From: Symsagittifera roscoffensis
Lineage: Eukaryota > Xenacoelomorpha > Acoela > Convolutidae
Assembly (NCBI RefSeq): GCF_963678635.1
Contig: NC_087070.1
Coordinates: 11,566,539-11,630,538 of the forward strand
DNA length: 64,000 nucleotides
Direction of reading: 5' to 3'
Part shown: one piece after another, positions 22,327 through 37,300 of the stretch
Numbering within the stretch: the first letter of the stretch is position 1
Layout of the letters: every line of letters starts with the position of its first letter
Position numbers and translations under genes: made by a program
The notes under the pieces: generated by a model
Told to the model about the DNA's origin: nothing
Seen by the model: the letters and a program-made list of their open reading frames with translations, nothing else
Database searches by the model: none

Positions 22327-25300
22327 GTTAGTGCACATGTACATTAGACAGCTACAGTTATGAGACAGACAAGATGCTACTATTTATTTTGAAGCCGGAA
22401 TTTTTTTTTTTCACCTATTTTTAGAGACAGTTTATCGTGAATTACGTAAGTTCTGACACATTGCCGACAAAACTGTTTTATGAAAATCTCACTGTACAAA
22501 AACTAGATATAGTTGGTTAATATATTCAATAGACAATAAATCATGGAACGAACAAATTGTATTTTTTTTTGTTTTCAAGGCGGTGAATGCTAATATTCAG
22601 ATATGGTTCCAAATCAGCATCTCTCCCGATCGGTATTTTGCTGGCAACAAATTTTCAATTTCTTACCATCATACTGAGATAGGGACCAGTTTTAAGTTTA
22701 TGTAAATGCCATCAATTGTTTTCTTTCTGTCTAGAGACCTGCTCCTTTGACCTTGTGATTTCTAACGTCTGTTCCGATCTGAAATACAACAGTGCAGTAA
22801 GATTTCGATTTAATGCTTTACAGTTGGACTAAAATAATACAACTTATTTATTATCTTTTCATACTACAAACATCTGACTTTAACATGGCGCAGCCAGCAG
22901 AGAAAAAAGGAGGGGGGAAAAATCCATTGAACATTGTAGCCTTTTGGGAAGTACGAACACCAGAACCTCCGGTCTATTGGGAAGAGTGGATAGTCAAGTT
23001 TCACTGGGGGATGATCGCAAAGTACGATATTGATCCCGATGACTTCTATTTTGCGGACACTCTAAATGCGGCGGCCGTCGGTGCGTTGCCTGAAGAAGTA
23101 AATGGGAAAAACCGTCTCGATTCAGAAAAGAAGTTAAAGTCTAATCTATATCTATGTATCGGGGACGAGGCGCAAAGAATATTCAAAGCTCGGAAACCGA
23201 CGGTTAACATCAAAACTGCACGGTACCCACGGGTTCTAGATGAGATGCAAAACGTGTTTCAAAGAGAGAGGAATGTAACACATGAACGGGGTCTTTTCTA
23301 CGGAAGGAAACAGCGTGAGAACGAAACGTTCGAAAAGTTCCATGCGGAACTAAGCGCCCTAGCAGGTAGATGTGACTTTGCAAATGCGGCCGAAAATGTT
23401 CGTGACATTTTCATTATGAACATGCGGGAGTCTGATTGCCAACGAGAGTTATCACGATCAACAAAATTACCTGAAGAAGTCTACAGGATCGCATTGTCAT
23501 ACGAACGCGGGGAGCGCGCATACAAATCGTATACGGGACGACCAGCTTCAACAGCTCCGGCTATCACAATAAAACAAGAACCGGTGAGTAACATAAGGAG
23601 GGGACAAGGATTTTTTCGAAGTCGCGGACGCGGGGGACGTGGAGGATACACCCAAGGACCGAGTAGTAGTGGCGGAAGCGGAAATAATCTTAGGTGTTAC
23701 AATTGCGACGCACCAAATTTTACCCTGGAGCATATTGCGAGCTGTCCTGCAAGAGGAGCAACATGTAATTCATGCCGAAAATTAGGTCACTTTGAACGAA
23801 CATGCCGAGGAGTTAGAAGAGGTACTAACCATTGGAGGGGACGAGGACGAGTCGGACTGGTTAGGGAGGAGAGTGAGCATCACCAAAGTACACAAAACGT
23901 AACTGATTTGAACGAAGATCCAGTGTCGTGGGTCAATCAGCAGGGGTGCGGGGAAAACGAATCCATGACGTCGGGATCGGACGATTACATGGTAATGTCA
24001 ATACACAGGAAGAGGAATGAATCCGAACTGAAGCTCCCTGGGGCCCGCGTGCAAGTTGAAGTAGCAGGGAAGAAAATGTGGTTGTGGATCGATAGTGGAT
24101 CCCCAGTAACCATTTTTAGCATTAACGACCTAAAAGCAACGTTGGGAAAGGCAAATATCCAACTAAAACCGTCACAAGACGAATTCCTGGATTATAACAA
24201 CAATCGAATAAACATACTGGGGAAGATAACAGTGATGATGTCATTAAACGGCTGGGCGGCACCAGCACAAGTGTCGGTTATATCCGGGAACCATCAGTCC
24301 ATCCTGGGGCGGGATCTTATGGGCACCCTGGGTCTCGAGTTAGTTCAACGGAAGAAAGTGATGGGAATCACAGGGGAAGGGATCAGTCAAGAGGAGGAGA
24401 AATATGACGAATTGCATACATACTTCTGTAAGTTGTACCCAAATTTGTTTACTAGGATAGGGAAAATCCGGAATGCAAAAGTAAGAGCCGAATTTTTTGA
24501 CAATTTGAGACCCATACAGCAAAAAGGACGCAGGGTGCCGATTAGTCTGCAAGATAAGGTGGATAAAGAAATCCATCGGCTAATAAATGAAGGGCATATC
24601 GTAAAATTGCAAGAATGCTCAGATAAGTATTTCGTCTCTCCCATCGTAATTACAGTAAAAAAAAGATGGAAGTATAAAAATAGCACTGGAGTCAAGAGAG
24701 TTAAACAAGCAGGTACATAAAAATAAGTACCAAATGCCAAATATTGACGAATTAATAGACGGAGTAAGCCAGATAATTGCGGAGAAAAAAGCGGGGAATG
24801 TATATTTTACAACATTGGATTTCACATATGCGTATGGACAAGTCGCTTTAGAACAAAAAACGAGCGAACAATGCAATTTCTCGCTTGTTGGGGGGAAATC
24901 CACAGGAACTTATCGTTTTAAAAATGGATTTTACGGGTTGACATCAATGCCGGCGGAATTCCAAAAAAGTAATTGATAATTTGCTTAAAGAGTTCCCTCA
25001 AGCTAACGCGTTCATCGATGATATTTTAATTTCTTCGAAAGGAACGAAGATCGAACACATCGCATTGGTCGAGAAGATATTGAAAAAGCTGGATATTTCT
25101 AATGTTGCTTTAAAGTTGCAGAAATGCGAATTTGCGAAAACAGAGTGCGAGTGGCTCGGATTTCGAATTGGGGAAAGTGGTATTACACCCTTAGTAAAGA
25201 AAACACAAGCAATTGAAGACCTGAAAACCCCCAAATCACGAAAGCAGTTGAAATCACTGATGGGTTCACTTCACAGTTTACACAAATTTTTACCCAAACT

Positions 25301-28300
25301 CGCAGAATTAAGTGCACCGCTAAGACCACTACTAAGCCAAAACAACGATTTTGTTTGGACTAATGTTTGCGAAAATGCATTCCAACATTTAAAATCGCTA
25401 GTGAAAAACATCGTCGAGTTACGACATTTCGACATTCACCGGGAGACTAGAATTATTTGTGACGCTAGTCACGATGGTTTGGGGGCCGTATTAGAACAGT
25501 ATGGGGCCTCAGGGTGGCATCCCATTTCGTTTGCATCGCGTTACCTAAACCCTGCGGAGAAAAAATACTCCACGAACGAATTAGAATTACTTGCGGTAGT
25601 GTGGGCTACGGAGCATTTTCGAAATTACATATATGGCCGTTATTTCACAGTTATTTCGGACCATAAGGCTCTGCTAACGTTATTGAATTCATCTCCGAAA
25701 GGAAATAAAACGTTTTTCAGCCGACTAACGCGGTGGTACGATCGTTTAGTGCCGTACGATTTTAAAGTTGAACACAGACAGGGGTCAAAAATGGGAATGG
25801 CAGATTACTTGTCCCGATTTCCATCTGCAGCGGCACCCGAGACCAGTCGTTACGATGAAAGCTTTGTAGTAGCGAAAATAAAAATGATAAATGAAGCACT
25901 AAATCCTAAGGCTCAAATGAAGCCTAGGGGTCAAAACGTGAAATATCTAAAGCCAATACCGGCGGTAGAGGGCGATCAGTCATGCCTTGACATAACGACA
26001 TTTGTAGCATCCAATGAGAATTCAAGAACAAGTGATTATGCTAATACTCACAGTGAGAGTACACGCTCACTAGAGGGCGTGTTTTCATGCAACCGACGGT
26101 TGACCAATCAGATTGAAGAGATTTGCATACCGGCGGAAATATGCAAATATCAAAGAAGAAAATTCAGACATCGTTCTCGCTACGCAATTTCAAGTCGCAA
26201 ATTACAAGATATGAATAACATGAATAGTAAAAACTCAGTAAATTCACCTGACAAACAAGATCAAATTACTTCTGCTATTGTAAATACCTCGACAAACTCT
26301 GGAGACGTTAATCTTAACCTTGTACTTAATCGTTTAAATCAGCCCCCCAGTCTCAGTTCTGTCAGTTCGGACTCGGATATTGAGATAATACCGCCCGAAA
26401 TTATCGATAGAAAACAAGTTAATTCGAAGAAAACCAACACAATTATCTCATTCCCTCATCAATTCCCAGGGTTATCCTACCCAGTAGTCCAGAACGACAA
26501 ATGGGTGTACTCCATAATACCGTCGGACAGTAAAGTTGTCCGAAAATTGGAACACCCGGAAATCTTGAGTCTAAAGTTAGTCGAGGCTAATCTGGAGAAG
26601 GACCCCATCATGAAGACCATACGTGACGCAATCAAAGACAGAAACCCAGGAGCCCGAGAAATCATCACTAAACTTGGACCATATTACGCTCAACACTACA
26701 ATGACTTCGCGGTACGGGACAACTGTTTGTGGATGGACGGCCGATTAGCTATACCCAAGGACATGTCTTCCGCAGTTCTCAACAGACTACACTTTCAACA
26801 CCATGGTCGGGATAAAATGTTCGCGGCCGCAAAGGATGTGTGGATCCCTTTGATGCATCGAAATATTGCCGCAACGGCAAAGTACTGCAAATGCTGCGTA
26901 GAAGCAGGTAAAAATCTAAAACCAGACATCCCAAAAAGTGATATTGGGGTAACTTATGTACCTAAAGAACCTAACGACTTGGTTCAATTAGATTTCTGGG
27001 GCCCAGTCAATTATGTAAAGGGTAGAAAGAAATATGTACTCGTAGCAGTAGATACTTTTTCGCACTGGCCGTCAGCATATATATGCTCAAGTAATAAATC
27101 TAAAAATGTCCTAAAGTTCCTAAGGAAGTACATCAACACTCACGGACACCCAAGGAAGTTGCATATGGATCAGGCAACGGGGTTTTTCTCGAATGAAATT
27201 CAAAGTTTCTGTAACTATGAAGGCATTGAACTAATAAAATCTCCGGTTAAGGACCATCGCGCAACGGGAATGGTCGAAAGAACAATTGGGTCGATAAAAA
27301 ATTACGTGCTCACTTATCTTCAGGAAAATAAAAGTTACAAATTTGGGGAAATGATATCTCGAGCGCTCAGCGCTTTACGTTTTGTGCCACATTCTAAGAC
27401 TAAATTAACACCCTTTGAAGCATATCATGGAAGAGAAGCAAATACGGCGTTTCGAAACTTAACAAAGACACCATCTTTGAAAAATCTAAATTGGAATAAG
27501 GTTGTTAATCAGAAGCTATCTTGTTTAGACAAGGCAAACAATCTCCCTGAGGTGGAGCTGACCCTGGATTGGGAAAAGAGAAGCGACCTAGTATATGCAC
27601 CTGAGCAAAGAAAAACCCCAAGGATTTTGGATGATAATGAGATAACTGACAGGGATCCCAAGGCCACTGAGATGGCTGATAAAGTTTCAAAACATTCAGG
27701 AGGGAAAAAACGGCCCAAGGCTAGCTCAACAACAGTCTACCAGAAAACGGGGAAAACAGACCCCAAGGATCCAAGAAGGTATAAACGTTTACCATTGAAA
27801 ATCGATAAGTTAACTGACCATACGGTGAAAATGGAAAAAGGGGCGTTATTAAGACGAAGTGGTGTTTCTTTTAGAACAGCGGCTGAGGAAAGCCAAATCA
27901 AGGAGTTCTACGAAGCGTGCACCCCGGGTCCGAGCAAGTACCGGAAATACACCCCGAGTTTACGTGATATCGAAAAGAGCACCCCGGGTCCAAGTGAATC
28001 CGCTGGAAGCATCCCGGGTCCAAGTGTACCGACGAAACTCAAACGGAAAGCGGAAAAGGATCAACTTGCAATGGGACAGGCGAAAAAGGCGGCAAACCCG
28101 AGGATTGTAGAATATAGCGAGGACGAGAGTGAAGAGAATGACATGAGCGATTGGACAGTCGAGGAGGACGATGCGGACAAAACGGCGGCGAGTAAAAACG
28201 TAATCGAACCGTCGGATACAGTTGAACCGTCGGATACAGTGGCTACGCGAACGCCAAAGACCGTCGAAGGAAGTCGGAAGAAAAACGCAGAGGGGACAAG

Positions 28301-31300
28301 AAAATCAACGCGACAGCGACGTGGTGTTGATAAGATGGGGGGTGTTATGATTCATCGTATCCAAAACAAGTAACATAACGCAGACCGAAAAGAAAAGAAA
28401 ACCTAAACGAGAGGTTTGGCAGGTGGGCCTAAAAACTCTAGTTAAACTGTTTGCCGAAAAACTCAAAGAAAACTGACATTGATCTGTAACATGAATTGGC
28501 AAGGATAACATTACAAGTTGATAAATTTTATACAAGTTAAAATTTATTTGTGGTTGCCCGAATGAGATAGGGACCAGTTTTAAGTTTATGTAAATGCCAT
28601 CAATTGTTTTCTTTCTGTCTAGAGACCTGCTCCTTTGACCTTGTGATTTCTAACGTCTGTTCCGATCTGAAATACAACAGTGCAGTAAGATTTCGATTTA
28701 ATGCTTTACAGTTGGACTAAAATAATACAACTTATTTATTATCTTTTCATACTACAAACATCTGACTTTAACAATACCATGGTGTTTATGGAGCAAACTT
28801 TTTCTACACCTTTTATTTTTAAGTTTTCAGCCAAATTTTGAGCTTCATCTGAGTAAATTTTCTGAGACATCCTGTAACTGGTATATCACGGCAAAGAACA
28901 GAATCCGTTTAGGTAAACTTTTTCAAATGAAGGACGAAATTTTTTTTTCGGACTTTTTTTTAAATATTTTTGTTTTATAACCAATATTTTATATTTTATA
29001 ATCAGTGATTAATATTTAGACTTGGTACTCTTACGGCTACTTCTATGGGTCTGACAGTGCCAACCTGTTCCTCGGAGGACTCGACTCGTCCTTCCTCTTT
29101 CTCAACACCCTAGGACTGTTCCTGATTGGACCACTGGGAGACAAGTGGGTTACTAAGATAACAAATTACGGTTATATTAAAAAAGGGTTATTATAACTGA
29201 ATGGGTAATATTAAAAAGTGACTTCTTGTAGTTTGTTACTGTCAAGAGTGCCTTGTTGGAAGTAAAGAGCATCAAGTTTGCACAGATTCGCGACTGATCA
29301 TGAGTTTCGTTCTCCCCTAGTAGCGGAATTAGGATGGAGGCGGGGGGGGGGGGGGGTTTGGTTTGCAGTTGTTTGGGAGTTGACTCTTTTCGTGTTCAAC
29401 CCCCTGACCAGCTAAAGGCGCTAAAACAAACTTTTTATAAGGGGGAGTGCTTCTGGTCAAAGCTTCCAAAAAAGGCCTGAAAAGGTACAATTTGGAGTTT
29501 TTTTTTCTCAAAAATTTGCCTGAGGTGCAGAAAACTTTGTTAAAAACGGGTCTGTATAGTCATTTGAGGAGAGAGCTCGGAAGATCAATTTGGTCGCCCA
29601 AAAATTTTTGAAAATCCCATCATGCCCATACCCCTTCGATATGATCCCAGATAACGAGTTCAGATATGATCACGTATCTATCTATTTAGGTAAATTTGAT
29701 GCGCTCTTAACGACATTTACTTACTTTCTTCATGTGTGCACTATTTCTTGTTATGATGATTGAAGACTACCGTATACGCTATGCCATCAAGTATTAGGGC
29801 AATATTCAATGGTTGATTAGGGGTGTATTTAAAAAGAAGGAATGTATTTAAAAAGTGTTTTATGGGAATTGAAACTTTACATCGGAATTAATATCAAATT
29901 GCTAACATTTTTTTTGAATTTCGATATGTTGACTTATAGTTTTTGTAATTTGGTATTTCAGGCTGAAGTCGTATCGAAAGTGGATGCTGGTCGCAGCTAT
30001 GGCTTCATCAGTAGTTTTCGTAAGTCAAAGTCCAAACCAGGGACAATTTCTTCAAGAAGAGGGGGATGGGGAGGGGTTATTTTATCAGTTTTTTTTCATA
30101 GATAACCACTAGTGATGCAATCTGGGTGATTTATGAGAAGTTTCAAATTTTTAAGCATTCAATTTGAATTACTTTTAAAAATATTTTTTTTAAAATGTTA
30201 TTACAGAGCATATATTTTGATGCAATTTTTTTTCACTGCCTCAGATGCCAAAAACTCTCTCAAAAAGTTGCGGTTAATCGATCAAACTCTCACAAACTTC
30301 TTAAGACTTCGTCTAGTTTTGTCTAATTCTCACAAAATGCGTTAAGAATTTGTGATTATTATTCAAAAATCTTGTAAATTTTTTTAAAATGAAAGTTCTT
30401 TGATACCTTATTTTAATGCAATTTTACCTGCTTTCTCTTCAGACGTGTCTGTTTGGAACACTGCCGGACCAGCTCTCCTTCTTCAACCCAGTGTACATGG
30501 TGTGTCTGTGGGCCATTAATGGACTAGCACAGTCCCCTGTCATCCCCCTCACTATGGCCATGCAGGCTAACTGGTTCGGAAAACACAGGTGAGTTTGTCC
30601 CGATTCGTTCCCAGGTTATGAGTCACGGTTGATAGCTTTAAATCCCAGAGGTGGTGTTCGCGCGAGTCGCCGTTTTGCATTGAGAACCGGCTCTAATTTT
30701 GGAATCTAGTCCTGCTCTGTGATGGAAAGCTCGCAACACTAATTTGCTGTTTATGTTTACTCTTTGCGCATTTTTTTTAAATTTAGATTTATGAAGCAAA
30801 TTTATAGTTCCGACTACCACCCTAGGGATGAAAATGATTTAGGAAGTCAGATCTTGTTTTTGTTGGTCGACTTTGACTACCTTAAAAACGGTCGTACGAA
30901 GTTAGAGTGGGGGGGGGGTAGGGATTAGAACTTTTTCCGTCTTCCGGGTTAAGAATATATGATAGGAGGAATATACAAAAATAGCTTCTTAAAAAGCTGC
31001 GTCTCAAGTATAATTTATATTATTTTTATAACCTATCTACTAATTTACAACTGAGTTTCAGGAGGGGAATGGTGTTTGGTATCTGGAGTACTAATCTGTC
31101 AGTGGGAAACATTATGAGCAACTTAATGGTAAGAATTTAATGAAACGGCAAACAAAAATATTTTATCAAAATATGGACTCTTTTGTCTTCTTTAACTATT
31201 TTTGGACCTATTTAACAAGTCCCTTTTTTTATAAAAAAAAGGGAGACTTTAAAGTAGATTTATTAGATGCAATCAGAATGCAGCAAAGTTAAATGCTCAA

Positions 31301-34300
31301 TAGACAGCTCTTGTGCTCATTCACTGTTTTTACCTCGCGGGTGTTGTGATTCAGTATTTTTAGTATGTTATAACCTTGACCTCTATTATCTAATTACGTA
31401 CCAGTCAATGTTAACTCTACGAAGTCCAGTGGACTTCGGTTCACTAGTTGCTCTTTTTAGACTACAGTCAGTTTTAATTCAACCAATACTTTTATTCTCT
31501 TTTAACCTTAGTTAGATACAATAGTTACCAGTGGTACATCTTAAATCTTTATCATGGCGCAGTCAACAACTGATTCGAACCTGAGGGGAATACCCGCCTT
31601 TTGGCCGAACCACACGGTAGAACCTCCCACCCAATGGAACAATTGGATAGACCAATTCCATTTGGCTATTATCGCGAAGGAAAATTTAGACATAGATAAC
31701 CTCAAAGAACCAATGGAAGGGGAGACGACGTTACCGATCCTAGAAGGCGCCCAGGAGTCAGAAACTGACCAACAGAGGAAAGCCAGGGAGGCCAGGAACA
31801 AAGAAACAATGCGAGTCTACGAACACGCTGAAGAGAAAAGACTAGCAGAAGAAAAACGGAAATTCGGAGGAATGAGAAGATATGAGGCCGATAAAAAAGT
31901 AAGGTCAATCCTATACTTGGCCTTAGGAGCCGAAGGCAAAAGACTTTTCGCCCAGAAACATCCAAGGGTAAAAGTCCTAGGAACCTCATTCAAGGAATTT
32001 TATGAAATGCTAGAATTGGCTTTTATCAAACCAACCAACATAACATTTGAACGATATAAATTATTGAGCAGGAAACAAAAGGATAGAGAATCCTATGAAC
32101 AATTTTGGGGCGCGTTATCAGATTTAGCAAGATCATGTGAAATTGGAATTAATGCAGAACAGGAGTGGATCAGAGACGTATTTATTTTTACAATGAAAAA
32201 CTGCGACTTACAACGTAGACTACTTTCGGAAACTCTCAATCCATTGGATGCACTAAGCCAAGCAATAATTGACGAAAAAGGCTACTATAACCACCTCAAA
32301 TTAACCAATATGACTAGATCTTTCAACACGACAGGAAATAGTGGGAGAGGGTATAAAAACTTCAACAACGTAAAAAAGGAACCAAGCTTGAACATAGAAA
32401 GATCAAATACTTGTATGAAATGCGGGAATGCGTTTACCAAGGGTCATCTGAGTGTGTGTCCGGCGAAAGAAATTGTGTGTAATATTTGTAAATATAAAGG
32501 ACATTTCGGAAGACTTTGTAAATCGAAAGGAAGAAAACCCGCTGTAAATATTGTAGATGAAGCTGTAAATAGTCAGAATTGTTCATATTCCCCAGAAGAC
32601 CTTCAGGTGAGAAGCGAAGAAAATTTTTGCGGAGTTATTAACGCTTGGACCGAAGAGGGGATAAGTGATAACGATGACTATTCCGTTCTCAACATTAGAC
32701 CAATCTACGATACCAATGGTTTGGAAACCAAGAAACTCGTCAACATCGGTTTGGGAGACGATGCAATAGTCAACTTGAACATTCCAGTGGATTCGGCAAG
32801 CCCAGTGAGCTTCCTGAAACAAAATGTATTTCACGAATTGAAGTTGAGAAACCCACAGTTGAAGATACAGCCAGTTGAGAAGAAAACGAGGGAACTATAT
32901 TGCGGATTCACCAACGACACAATCAACACCATCGGGAAAGTGGTAGTGAGATTACAATCCAATCGATGGATCGCGGACGAAACCCCATTTTTTATCACTT
33001 CTGGACATGAGAGGAACATCCTGGGAAACGACAATCTCCCGAGAATTGGATTAGAGATAGCCCAACGACAGCCTCTACTACCCGTCGACAACATATCACG
33101 CCCAGAGTTGTGTAAGTTATATAACTATTCAGACACGACCCTTAATCTGTATCATAAGTACAAAGGGTTATTTAACAGATTGGGAAAAATACCATTGGAC
33201 AGAAAAAATACTCATTTTCACTCCCCAGTCAAACCTATCCAAACCAAAGGTAGAAGAGTTCCCCTACATCTACTCAATAACGTAAAAACGGAACTAAATA
33301 GAATGGAACAAGAGGGGCATTTCATAAAATTAAACAAATGCGATGAAGATTGTTTTATAAGTCCAATAGTGATTACAAGAAAAAAAGACGGTAGCATCAA
33401 GTTGGCATTAGATTCGAAACTATTAAATAATCAGATATTCAAGAACAAGAACCAGATGCCAAACATACATGAAGTGATCGATAATATTGCACTCCAACTG
33501 TCAAGCAAAGAGTCAGGGGAAGTTTGGTTTAGTAGTCTAGATCTAATGAACGCGTACAGCCAACTACAATTATGCACAGACACTAGCAAACAGTGTAATT
33601 TTAGTATCGTGGGGGGCGAAACCACTGGAACCTATAGGTTTTTAACTGGATTTTACGGATTGGGCGATATGCCAAACGAATTCCAGAAGGTGTTGGATTC
33701 CTTATTGAAAGACATTCCTTTTACTAATTGTTATATTGACGACATTTTAATAGCTTCGAAAGGTTCACTAAATGAACACAAAGCGATACTAACAAACATT
33801 TTAAACATTTTGGACAACAAGAATATGGCGGTAAAATGGGAGAAATGTGCTTTCTTCCATAAAAAAATAGAGTGGCTAGGTTTCAAGATATCAAACTCGG
33901 GCGTAAAACTATTGGTGGGAAAGTCAGATTCGATCAAAAACCTACCAAACCCAAAAATATATCTGAACTTAGGTCTTTCTTTGGGTCGATCAATCAGTAA
34001 ATGAAATTCGTCCCGAATTTGTCTGCTCTAAGTTCTCCCCTACGACCACTTCTCGTGAAGAAATCAGTCTACCAATGGAATGACGAACATACTAAAGCAT
34101 TTGAAGAATTAAAACAACAGATAGTGAACATAACAGAGAATAATCATTTCGACATAAAAAGGATGTCAAGACTGAAGACAGACGCTTCTCATAACGGCTT
34201 AGGAGCTACCTTAGAACAATGGGATGGAGAAAATTGGATGACAATAGCATTCGCTTCTCAATTTTTAAACAACCACGAAAGTAAATATTCGACAAACGAA

Positions 34301-37300
34301 CTTGAAATTTTGGGAGTAGTCAGGGCTACAGAACACTTCAAAAATTACTTGTATGGTGCTGAATTTGAAATTGTGACGGACCATAAGGCATTCTTATCAG
34401 CATTAAATGCAAATCAGAGCAACAAAATTATGCATAGCAGCTTAAGCCGTTGGGTAAATCGACTGTTACCATTTAATTTCAAGATCAAGCACATTCCGGG
34501 AAAAGAAATGGGAATTACAGATTTATTATCGAGACTACCTTCAGGAAAAGCACTCCCTACACCACACTATGATAGCGAATTTGTAGTGGCTACAGTACAA
34601 AAGATTGAAGAAAACCTCTCTGTAAATAACGATTGTAAAAAGAATAATTGTAAAAAGAACGAAGTGTATAATCCATTGGATGTAAATACGATCAGTAACT
34701 TGGATTGTAATAATCCAATGGGCGGAAAGAAAGATTTATCGCAAAGCATCCAACGGTCGTTCTTCTCGAATATTCTGAACTACGTAAACGACACTATCAG
34801 AATTTGTAATTCCAGTCACTCGCGTTCAGAGTCTTGCACAAGCGGTTGTGTTCCATTAAATTTATCAAAATTTGATTTCAATTACTTTCACTTTTCAGAC
34901 AAAACTTTTTTATTCTTTCTTGCCCAATCAGTATTATTAATCAATCATTCATTAAATTCAGATAAAAAAAAACAGTTACAAGAATTTATTACATCGGTCA
35001 ACTTGTTAAAAATTTCCCCCAGGGCAGAAAAGAAAGGAATCTTTTTGAATTTTAATAACGATATAATGTCAGACCTACACAAGAAATTATTGGCCAAGTA
35101 CAAGGGAGATCTCAGATTGCCTGACAACCCGTTATCACTCTCAGATCATTGCTCAAATTAGCTGGTTAAACTCATGACGGACGAAGATAAAATCCTCAAG
35201 GAGGTAAAAAAGGCGGTACAGGAAGGCAAACCATTGGACAAATTCGGAGCCTACTTAAAAAACTTCCAGAGGGACATTCACGTGAAAGAAGGACTGTTAT
35301 TCAACGATAACAAACTGATAGTGCCGGCTGCATTACGATCACCATTCCTGTCACTCCTTCACGAGACTCATCCAGGGCAGTTCGGGATGAAAACCCTGGC
35401 AGAAAACATCTGGTGGCCACACCTATACAGAGAGATATACCATCATGGAAAGAATTGCACTCAGTGTATAATGGCCGGTAAGAAACTAAAAGTGTTACTA
35501 GGGACGAACAAGACTGAGAAATTACCAATTCTGACCGAACCAAATGAAGAAGTAGATTTAGACTTTGCTGGCCCATTGGACAAGAGTTGGGGTAACGCAA
35601 AATACCTTTTGTTATGCATTGATCGCTTTTCAAAGTTTCCGACTGCAAAGGTAGTAAACAACACCTCGACTTCTTCAACTTTAACCTTCATGGCAGATTA
35701 CTGCCATCTTCACGGATTTCCAAACTCCATTAGAGCTGAGCATGGGTCATGTTTTACTTCGTTTGATTTTAGAAACTTCTGTGAGAAGAACAACATTAAT
35801 TTAATCCTATGTACGGTTGGTGATCATAGATCCAATGGAGTAGTAGAAAGACTCATTTACACTGTCAAAGCTAAGCTTCTGGCAATGTCGTTCAACGATC
35901 CAAAACCATCTTTTAATACGGCTATTGATAAGATTATTTGGAACATACGCTCGACGAAACAATCATCCATTGGATGCTCTCCTTTCTCAAAATATTTTAA
36001 TAGATCTCCCAATACGTTCTGGAAATCTTTGGTCTCTCACGCAATTAGTTTAGATAAGGGGAAATCAATCTTAACGAAGGACAGAGCACAAGACTGGGGG
36101 GCTGACGGCGCGTTCGAAGATGGATATCTGGAAGACAGAGCAATAGATGAAAGAGGGTACGAGAGCGACCCTGCGGACAAAGTAGATAGAAATCTCCAGC
36201 GAGCCCCACTGTCAAATCCTTTCAGCCAAAGAGGTAACTGGTTTAGGAAAACAGTTAACAGGAGGGAAGGCGAACCGTATTTTAAGCCACTGGGGAGTAA
36301 ACCTTTGTCAGACACGAAACATACGGTCACATTAGACAACGGACATGTGATACGAAAATCTGACTTAGCTTTTAACAAAACCCAACCGGCAGCTCCTAGG
36401 ACATTCTCGGCAAGACCGAATTCGCTAATTAATCGTAATGATTTAGCAGGCAAGCGAAAAAGAAACTCCCCTTCCAAGAGACGAGTCTCAAATATAGGAG
36501 GCCCTTCGACGAGTTACACACCAACGGGTGGAAATACTTGCAAAAAGAGGAGAACATTCATCACGAGCTCGAAAGGTTCAAAATTCGACTTAAATAACCT
36601 AGATTTAGATCAGCCAAGGAGTACCGTAAAAAGCCAGACAAATACTCAGACAACGGTCACTCTACCAACGGGCACAAGTGACGACCCAATTCGAGTGGAT
36701 AGCTCTCCGGAGAAGACAGTGGAGACACCAAAGACCCCGATACCCTCAAAACTTCGTGCAAGAAGAAACCCGGGCCCCCGAAATTCTACGGTGATAGGCG
36801 GTTTATCGACCAAGTGACGCTCGGAACGGAGACCATTAGTGCAGTAGACTCCGATGACGAACCGCTAATTACGTTTTCCGGCGCAAAGAGTCCAAAACAA
36901 AATTTATCATACTGTACGACGTCCCCCTCAGATTATCTCACACCCATTGATGAGATCCCACGTCATACGATCTTGGTTGCTGAAACCACACAAGACCAAC
37001 TCTCAACACCCTCCTCTCAGGCGACAAAGACCGCATGGGTATCGCCACCATTAGTAGAAGTTACCAGTAATACCCAGGATGACGACGGCAGTGATATATC
37101 CTCGGGTATCGATACCGATGTAAGAAGAGAGTCAGATAACTTCCATGCTAGATACAACACTACGGTCATGAACTCTGAAAACTTTTAAACTATGGTAACA
37201 TGATATGTTACGTATTTGCTTTAGCTTTTATCCATTGGACAACCCAAAACTTTTTTTTATTACCTAGTTAGTGAGTTAGTTAGTTTGTTTTAACTGTACA

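Larger units (their letters stand above)
22675..28773 (+). mobile_element. Ty3/gypsy LTR retrotransposon 1
   Basis: This 6.1-kb element has two 211-bp LTRs that look identical, TG...CA ends and a 4-bp target duplication ATAC (22671-22674 and 28774-28777). It lies in sense orientation in intron 1 of the SLC37-like gene. The order gag, protease, RT, RNase H, integrase defines a gypsy-type element. The gag start codon spans the LTR/primer-binding-site junction. There is no envelope gene and no chromodomain that I can see. Confidence 0.95.

Noticed and set aside
22813-22884. Upstream ATG extending gypsy Gag by 24 residues
   Set aside because: It lies inside the LTR and is absent from element 2. 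The homologous Met is at the LTR boundary.
36814-37188. Envelope gene in gypsy element 2
   Set aside because: The frame has no hydrophobic signal or membrane segment and no cleavage site.
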